Of a DNA stretch of 64,000 bases, positions 57,440 through 64,000 are shown in pieces (the stretch's first letter is position 1; every line of letters starts with the position of its first letter). Source of the stretch: Oasisia sp. SBJ-2009. Its lineage: Eukaryota > Annelida > Polychaeta > Sabellida > Siboglinidae. Location of the stretch: NCBI GenBank assembly GCA_964017155.1, contig OZ024866.1, forward strand, positions 28,661,105 through 28,725,104, written 5' to 3'. The notes beneath the pieces are model-generated. The model saw only the letters and a list, made by a program, of their open reading frames with translations. It did no database searches and was not told where the DNA came from. The position numbers and the translations under genes were made by a program.

Positions 57440-57691
57440 ATGGGCTGCACGCCCAGTCGGCATTCGTCGTCGCAACCAGGCGTTAACCACAACCAGGCGT
57501 CCGAATCCAGCATCTGTGCAAGTGAGCAAGCGTCGCAAGTATCGCAAGCGTCTAACCAAGGTTGGCAAGGAGAAACTAACGTGGTTCGTCCGAGCGTAGC
57601 CTTCACTTTTGACCAAGAATCACTGTGTAATCGATTGAAAGGAAATCTGTTCTTGACAGAGTCCAGCAAGGGACAACACTCACATGACCAG
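57440..57691 (+). CDS. First coding exon of an MGCTPSR-type (acylated N-terminus) protein
   Basis: The start has a good Kozak context (AGCATGG) at the downstream edge of a GC-rich segment. The 84 residues begin MGCTPSRHSSSQPG and are serine/glutamine-rich, ending SSKGQHSHDQ at a possible donor CAG|GTACAT in phase 0. Gly2-Cys3 is a classic dual acylation start (N-myristoyl plus palmitoyl). The opening MGCTPS is shared with vertebrate PCARE (C2orf71, a photoreceptor cilium protein), but six residues are not enough to claim orthology. No downstream exon was identified with confidence. Confidence 0.5.
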
Positions 57692-58701
57692 GTACATTAT
57701 TTATTTATCCACGTCAATGTCATTGACGTTTGTTTATTTAAGAGATTTGTCATTTGGTGCATGCTGATAATTATATCATTGCCATATGCCATGTCAGAAC
57801 AACTGATCGACAGATCACTTCATCATTGAAAGAAAGAATTTTATTTACAAAGCATGTCTGAGACTGAGGTAATATATGATGCTATACCTGGTACTGGTAG
57901 TTGTACCAACCCTGGCCCAGCATATGGATATATAACAAGCGTACATAACTTGAGATTTGTTATTTAAAAAGGGACTGAATAGAGAAGAGTAAGTTAGACA
58001 TGGTTCATCTTCTCCCCTTGTTTATTCTCCCCACAGTTACTTGTTGATAGCCTGTCTCATTGACTGAATCACTGTAAAGGACTAATTACTTTCAGTATGA
58101 GACACTCATAACATCAGGAACATGTTTTCATAACACAATAAAGTGTTATGCTATGAAACAAAGCAAAGATGATCTTGAATGAATAACTGATTTTTTTATG
58201 ACAAAAAGTATATTTCCCTCTACAGATGACCATAATATTATCTCAAGAGTTAATAACCTTGGGCTTAATACTGCTGCACAATAGAACATTGATTAACCTT
58301 ATATATATTATTATAAGGACCAAGTTTCTGGGGCAAATGCATATAAGAATGAAAACTACTGTAGGTAAAGATACAAAAATAGAAATTTCTGAAACAATAT
58401 TTAATTGTCTATGTGATAACATAACAATTACAACTGTATAGCTATTCAACATTTTTCAAAAAAATCATTATAAAAAATTAAAAGTGTATTTTTTTATTTG
58501 AGATCATTATCCAATCCCTGCCAAAATACACAAGTAAATACAAAAAATACAAAAAATATGTGTTTCATTATGGTAAACAATATATCATTTATCAATCAGA
58601 GCAAAAATCGCAGTTATTTGTAAAATAAATTCACATTGCAATGCATGTATCATGAATGTAGAATGTGGGTATGGATAAATGGTAGGCCCATTGGTAGCTC
58701 A
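57692..58701. other. Probable intron after the MGCTPSR exon
   Basis: AT-rich, no convincing exon. Confidence 0.35.
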
Positions 58702-58880
58702 GTGTGCACTATAAATTCCATGCTTGTCAAAATTATATGTAAAGTAAAAAATTCTTAGTCTAATAATATCTACATCTAAAATGATGCTAAAGATGTTGCG
58801 GGTGGTAATGTCAGCAGGCTGTGATGGGTCGGACCGCAGGTCGGCAAGCTTCCCTGGTTCCTCAGGCTCAGGCTCAGCTG
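58702..58880 (-). CDS. Possible terminal exon, minus strand
   Basis: A good acceptor (CAATATTTCAG) precedes AAEPEPEEPGKLADLRSDPS and then QPADITTRNIFSIILDV. The first half looks protein-like; the second half is AT-rich and may be read-through to the stop. No partner exon was found. Confidence 0.22.
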
Positions 58881-59527
58881 CTGAAATATTGAAAAAATGA
58901 AAATTATATATCAAATATACTTTCATCTACATATAAATAATATACGAATAAACAAAACAATTGCCTGTTCTTTATGCATTAGTTGCAATTACTAATAACA
59001 TGCAAAATATAACAAGTACAGATAATAGTATTACAAGAATCAAACAGATGCCCCCAACATCGCTCACCCCACCTCAGACTGACAGACCTGTAGACAATGA
59101 GTGAGTGCAGTATTTGACAGCTGTCAAAAGACAAAACATGGCCAGTTACTGAGTTACGGCTGCCATTAGTTATTATTGTTTTCAATCTAATTTACTTATT
59201 TCTAAAAAGTACAAGTTCATTTATAGATGTAAAGTACATTATGTTGGGAGTTTTCTTCTCAATGTTACCTGTATTTCTACCTGAATAGCATAACATACCT
59301 GAAATTTTGCTGCTTGATCAGCATCTGATGATGGCAAAATCACATTTAAGATGAAGTTGTTGTGTCGTTGCTTCTAGTGACTGTTCATAGTCGTCAATTC
59401 CTCAAATCAAGAATTGTCGATGACCCATGCTTGAACTAGAAACTCTCAAAAATTTAATCAGAAAATTCTCAGAAACGTCTACAAATTGCGGCAAATTATC
59501 TGCCATCACAGTTATCAAATCCAAACA

Positions 59528-59529
<2 letters not shown>

Positions 59530-59613
<84 letters not shown>
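59530..59613. repeat. (TA)n microsatellite
   Basis: Pure TA run of about 84 bp. Confidence 0.95.
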
Positions 59614-59620
<7 letters not shown>

Positions 59621-60224
59621 ATTATAGAGAGAATTTTTTTTACCTGGATACAGGTTTTGTTTTTAGCTCAAATTCACTCCTGTCCACAAAAAGGTTTACC
59701 TGTCTAAAACGAACTTTGCTTGTCAACAAGACAGGTAGGTGGACTGACCATTAGCAAAAGGTACATATGTATAAAACTATATTTTTTTTATCTACTATGA
59801 TAATTTAAATTGTCCAAATTTTCTAACAACATACAAATAAATAAATACATCAATAACTTTTTATCTGATTCAAATATTATTTTGTTCATGAACCAATGCC
59901 TGGTGTGATTAGCCAAGTATGGACACTTCCATGTCAGATCAATCACTAAAAACAGGCCTCACCTGACCTGATTTTGTGAGAATTGGTACACTGTATGCCA
60001 ATTGGAATATGCTGTAGAAACAGCCCAGCTAAATTGTAGAAAATTGCGATGTTTATTTTGTTAGTTAAAGTCCTCAAACAGATACAGATTGATTGCTGGT
60101 TTGTTTCTATCTCTGACCCACGACTTAATAATAATTGTGATAGACTAAAATATTCGCCTAGCAATCGAATAAATGTTACATTTCTGGAAAGGTCTCTTTA
60201 ATTGCATCCGGTGGATATGAATTA

Positions 60225-60335
60225 AGTAACTGAATAAAGATATAAAAGGTATAAATATGAATTAAATAAATGAATCAAGATAAAAAATACAAATATGAAT
60301 TAAATAAATGAATACAGAGATAAAAAATACAAAAT
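60225..60335 (+). repeat. 47-bp AT-rich repeat, 2-3 copies
   Basis: AAATATGAATTAAATAAATG followed by AATCAAGATAAAAAATAC recurs with small changes. Confidence 0.6.
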
Positions 60336-60664
60336 GTATGCACTTTTTGTGGAATGTACGTACCTATTTAGTATTTAATAATTTCAGTGACTGGGTAATT
60401 CAAAACTGACAGCTTAGAAGAAATATTGTAATAAAACATTAAGTGCAAAATCACTAAGAATATGTAAGTGCATATTGGTTCACAGAACAATACACATTTT
60501 GTGATTACAAAAAACAAATGTGCTATTTTTGCTATATCTTAAAAAACCCTAAGAGTGCCTACTGTTATTGTAATTATAATTCAAGACAACTTCCCAAATC
60601 CACTGTGTTCTCCTCCGAAGCTTACAGTGTCTACTCGACACCTCCGTCCATGTTGGACTGCTTG

Positions 60665-60868
60665 TTACTTGGTCGTCGTGTGACGCTGTTGTTGGTCATC
60701 ACATGACAGCAATTCCATGAAGACCGTGGGAAGTTTATACCCAGAATCTTGGTTGATCGTTGGCCGTCTCTCTCTGATTTTGAGTGCCTCACTGATTTTT
60801 CTTTGCCAGAAGTTGTTCTCTGGAGAGAGAGCAGTGATGTGTGGTCTGGCTTTTGTTGTGGCCTTCAT
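60665..60868 (-). pseudogene. Penelope-like element remnant (GIY-YIG C-terminal region)
   Basis: The minus strand encodes ENNFWQRKISEALKIRERRP then TINQDSGYKLPTVFMELLS. The pattern RKxxEAxxIRxxxPxxNxDxGxxLP is typical of the end of the GIY-YIG endonuclease domain in Penelope-like retroelements. The upstream frame is interrupted by a stop, so this is a fragment. Confidence 0.5.
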
Positions 60869-61170
60869 TCACTCTGTGTTCTCCGATTGCTGTACATAAG
60901 TAAATTCAGAAAGGTATCTTGAATTTTTTTTACAATATCAATTTAACCGAATCTGGTAGCAACATTCATGCTGATGGGTGGCCACTCTGATTATATAGTG
61001 ATTAACGAATCTGATAAATAGTCAAATCGGTTTGGAATTTTTCCACGGGGGAGTGTGTCAATTGTACATAACAAAATAGTATTAGTATATATTTAGAAAA
61101 AAATCCATATCCAGTAGGTGCTGTTAAGTGTGAGCACCATTATTACTGAAATTATGGGTCGGAGAGTGAT

Positions 61171-61207
61171 ACAAATTCATTGTTTATTAAATAAACAATG
61201 AATTTGT
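61171..61207. repeat. Perfect 37-bp palindrome (18-bp arms, 1-nt loop)
   Basis: ACAAATTCATTGTTTATT, one A, then its exact reverse complement. Confidence 0.95.
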
Positions 61208-61248
61208 GTCAAATAAAATTTTACTTTTGGGGCCTATAACTTGAACAC

Positions 61249-61249
<1 letters not shown>

Positions 61250-61323
<74 letters not shown>
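61250..61323. repeat. (TA)n microsatellite
   Basis: TA run with one TATACATATA interruption. Confidence 0.95.
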
Positions 61324-61327
<4 letters not shown>

Positions 61328-62749
61328 TTTCTTTTACTAAAATATGAATTATCCAAGTTTAAAAAGAAATAATTCTTTACAGTTCTTTTAAAAATATTTT
61401 TGTGTGAATATTTAGTTATGCATTCTACATATGAATGTCAACGTACAGTAGAGAAAACTAATTAATAAAACTGAAGCAACATATTTGTTTCGCAACTTTT
61501 AAATTATTTCCAAGATTTTATACAAAATGGTGTTTTCCACTACCATAGCCATCAGAACTGTTATGTTGGTGACACATCAAAAAATATATCGTAACCATAG
61601 TACAAAAACCTACCTCATCGATGGCGGCATTGGTTGTAAACTCACACAAAGTTAAAAAATCGAATCACTGGATTTTGGCATAATGACAGCATCAAGAAGT
61701 ATAACAATGTTGAAACAACACCCATTGTTACATTGCCCATTAATACGTGTTTTCAAGAAAATGGACCACTCAAAAGTTAGCAGTTTAATCATACAAACTG
61801 CCAGTGTCTCTGCCATCTTCGGCCCCTGGGCACGTCTGCCCATCGTGTCTGTTTCTTCAGCAGAGCTCGTGTTAGGAACTGTGATTGAAAGCACACCAGT
61901 TTGCTTGAGAATATGTGAAACCCATCTCTAATAGCCGTTTCTTCATCAGTTCTAGCCTTGTCCTTTTTCCTCATCCTAACGTCATTCGAGTGTCATGTTC
62001 AGCTTCTCTCAGAGCCGTCTTGACTGGGGCGCCCTCTGGTGGTCTCATCATATGCACAAACCATTTAGACATCGGTTTGTTATTGTTTTATTCCAGAGAA
62101 TTTCTTTGGTGATTTTTGAGAGGTTCTGATATGTAATTTTCTTTGGCCTCATGGTGTTAAGCACTCTTCTAACCATGTTCTGTACATAGCTTTTATGACG
62201 AGACGCATCCACCCGTCATGTGGACAGATAAAAACGAATATGGACGGATAGAAATGGTGGTGGATGGGTAAAAAAATGAAGGAGCAAAAAAAATCTTCCA
62301 AAACCATATATATTGTTAGTTATGCTTTGAAAGTGAGTGTAAATGGTGTCAAATGTGTTTATAGCCCATTTCAGGTCATCAGGCACATTTGAAAGTTAGT
62401 AAACTAGCTTAACAGTTAACATCCATGTGTCCACCAAAACATGCACGAGTGTCAATAATGTTATCCCGCATAAAGCCCTGGTTCTGTAAAATGAGTCCAT
62501 TAGTAGACCACTACCCCACCAATTTTCAAGACATAGCTGAGTTAAACTGATAATAGTTATGATTGTTAAGGCCTTCCTTCATTTTTACCCATCTATAACC
62601 TGATATGTCTACCCTTCCACAAGGGGTTTCACCCATCCAAATGATGCGTGGACAGGCCTCTGCATAAAGCTGTACCTGCAAATATGTTGAGTACTCTGAT
62701 TTTTAGTTTGTCTGATTTTTTCTTTTTCTGTCATTTCTCCATTCAAACT

Positions 62750-63010
62750 CTCCCCTCTGCCCTCTCCCCCTCTCCCGTCTGGCCTCCCCATCTGCCCCCT
62801 ACTCTCTGCCCTCCCCTCTCCCCTCTCCCCTCTCCCCTCTCCCCTCTCCCCTCTCCCCTCTCCCCTCTCCCCTCTCCCCTCTCCCCTCTCCCCTCTCCCC
62901 TCTCCCCTCTCCCCTCTCCCCTCTCCCCTCTCGCTTCTCCCCTCTCCCCTCTGCCTTCTCCCTTCATCCCTTATCCCTCTCCCCTTTCCCCTACTCCTCT
63001 CCCCTTTCCC
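62750..63010. repeat. Polypyrimidine (CCCCTCT)n tract
   Basis: About 25 copies of CCCCTCT on the plus strand, with a few interruptions at the edges. Confidence 0.92.
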
Positions 63011-63049
63011 ATCTTCCTCTCCCATCTCATAGACACTGTGTGTGGGAGG

Positions 63050-63342
63050 AAGGGGGTGAGAGAGAGAGAGAGAAAGAGAGAGGAGAGAGAGAGGAGAGAG
63101 AGGAGAGAGAGGAGAGAGAGGAGAGAGAGAGGAGACAGAGGGGAGAGAGAGAGAGAGGAGAGAGAGAGAGGAGAGAGAGAGAGATAGGAGAGAGAGAGGA
63201 GAGAGATAGGAGAGAGAGAGAGGAGAGAGAGAGGAGAGAGAGAGAGGAGAGAGAGAGAGATAGGAGAGAGAGAGGAGAGAGATAGGAGAGAGAGAGGAGA
63301 GAGATAGGAGAGAGATAGGAGAGAGAGAGGAGAGAGACAGAG
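63050..63342. repeat. Polypurine (GA)n/GGAGAGAGA tract
   Basis: Pure purine on the plus strand apart from a few T and C; units GAGAGAGAGGA and GAGATAGGA. It starts only about 40 bp after the polypyrimidine block, so the purine strand switches. Confidence 0.92.
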
Positions 63343-63751
63343 TCAGAGTGTGGCTGTCAGTAGTCAGTAGGCCTGGCTGCTGGCCAAGGCTGAACTAACA
63401 GGGCTATGTTTATCTTTGCTGAGGCGCTGGCAGACTGCAGGTGAAGGTTGAGTGTCTCTGGTCTTTTTCATGAGCCTTGTTGTGACAAGTCCAAGTCCCC
63501 CTGGGCCCATGTACCAGTTGTGTTTGTTTCACAGGTTAGCATTAAATTAAGCTGATGAAAACTTAACAGTCATGCGTATTCGTATGTCCCCAGTTGCCAT
63601 GCAGTGCATGAGTTCAAGGCATATGTGTACATGTCTGTTAATTTTTTTCAGACCCACTTATTGTATTAGACAATTTTGGCATCACCAGACTGCAATTTTG
63701 ATGTAATTTAGCATAGTTGTTGGCTGTTTTTGTTATTTTAAAGTATCTAAT
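63343..63751. other. Unassigned
   Basis: No feature supported. Confidence 0.45.
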
Positions 63752-64000
63752 CAAAAGTGTATCCGTATTTAATTTTTTTATTTCAAAGTCGGCCTATCAT
63801 CATCTACACCCTATTCTGGTGTAAATAAATTAGGCCTCGAATAAATTAAGGCCGCCCTGCCTTGGCAGTTGCAAATCATTTAATGCAGCCATTTTCTCCA
63901 GGCTGTTGTAAGGGGCTTCAAAATGGATGTCACTTCATGGCACCTGGAGAGCCAAGGCTAGTTTATCTCAGGCTTTGAGATCTGATGCTAAAGGCTATGT
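63752..64000 (+). mobile_element. Dispersed repeat family, copy 2 (runs off the window)
   Basis: It shares the ordered words listed for the copy at 52763 (GTATCCGTATTT, CTACACCCTAT, AAGGCCGCCCTG, GGGGCTTCAAAA, CTTCATGGCACC, CCAAGGCTA). It is more AT-rich in the middle and continues beyond the window edge. Confidence 0.55.

Larger units (their letters stand above)
58881..60664. other. Unassigned AT-rich sequence
   Basis: Apart from the TA tract and the 47-bp repeat nothing is recognised. Confidence 0.45.
60869..62749. other. Unassigned; includes a palindrome and a TA tract
   Basis: Frames on both strands at 61650-61970 are possibly remnants of a retroelement, but no motif is decisive. Confidence 0.4.

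Overview
The window looks like nuclear DNA of an invertebrate animal, plausibly a lophotrochozoan such as a mollusc, although the species cannot be fixed from sequence alone. Genes are split by GT-AG introns, start contexts are Kozak-like, and non-LTR retrotransposon remnants, tRNA-derived SINEs and cut-and-paste transposon relics are scattered about. A very large share of the window is tandem repeat: more than 30 micro- and minisatellite arrays. Most long open frames here are by-products of arrays whose unit lacks stop codons.

Layout. 1-13.3 kb: minisatellites (15 to 94 bp units), one SINE, one 5'-truncated LINE inserted inside a 15-bp minisatellite, one MITE-like element. 13.3-13.5 kb: a single minus-strand exon of an unrecognised gene, whose splice donor abuts a 2-kb array. 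16.5-32.5 kb: the last eight coding exons of a plus-strand gene for an uncharacterised modular protein (434 residues visible, alternating ETV-type beta modules and GYxxxxP-type alpha modules, ending in a CaaX-like CTIQ). Its introns hold seven large arrays. 36.5-38 kb: a 26-bp array. 38.3-43.1 kb: minus-strand TRMT1 (tRNA guanine-26 N2-dimethyltransferase), four exons, 656 residues. 43.7-44.6 kb: a MITE flanked by TTAA. 46.1-47.5 kb: a two-exon minus-strand gene for a YqaJ/lambda-exonuclease-type nuclease. 50.5-52.2 kb: a DNA transposon with perfect 32-bp terminal inverted repeats and a nested LINE 3' end. 54.2-55.1 kb: a SINE and a pure 290-bp pentanucleotide array. 56.1-57.7 kb: a local duplication, then a GC-rich promoter-like segment and the first coding exon of a protein starting MGCTPSR. 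58-64 kb: mostly unassigned, with a Penelope-like remnant, palindromes and strand-switching polypyrimidine/polypurine tracts.

The most unusual signal is that several arrays are built from exon-intron boundaries. Arrays start exactly at splice donors (13.3, 22.1, 24.4, 29.95 and 39.2 kb) or end exactly at a splice acceptor (21.85 kb), and every repeat unit carries a copy of the splice site, in some cases with 14-19 nt of flanking exon. Three unrelated genes on both strands show this. It suggests either a mutational process seeding minisatellites at splice junctions or a tolerated excess of decoy splice sites.
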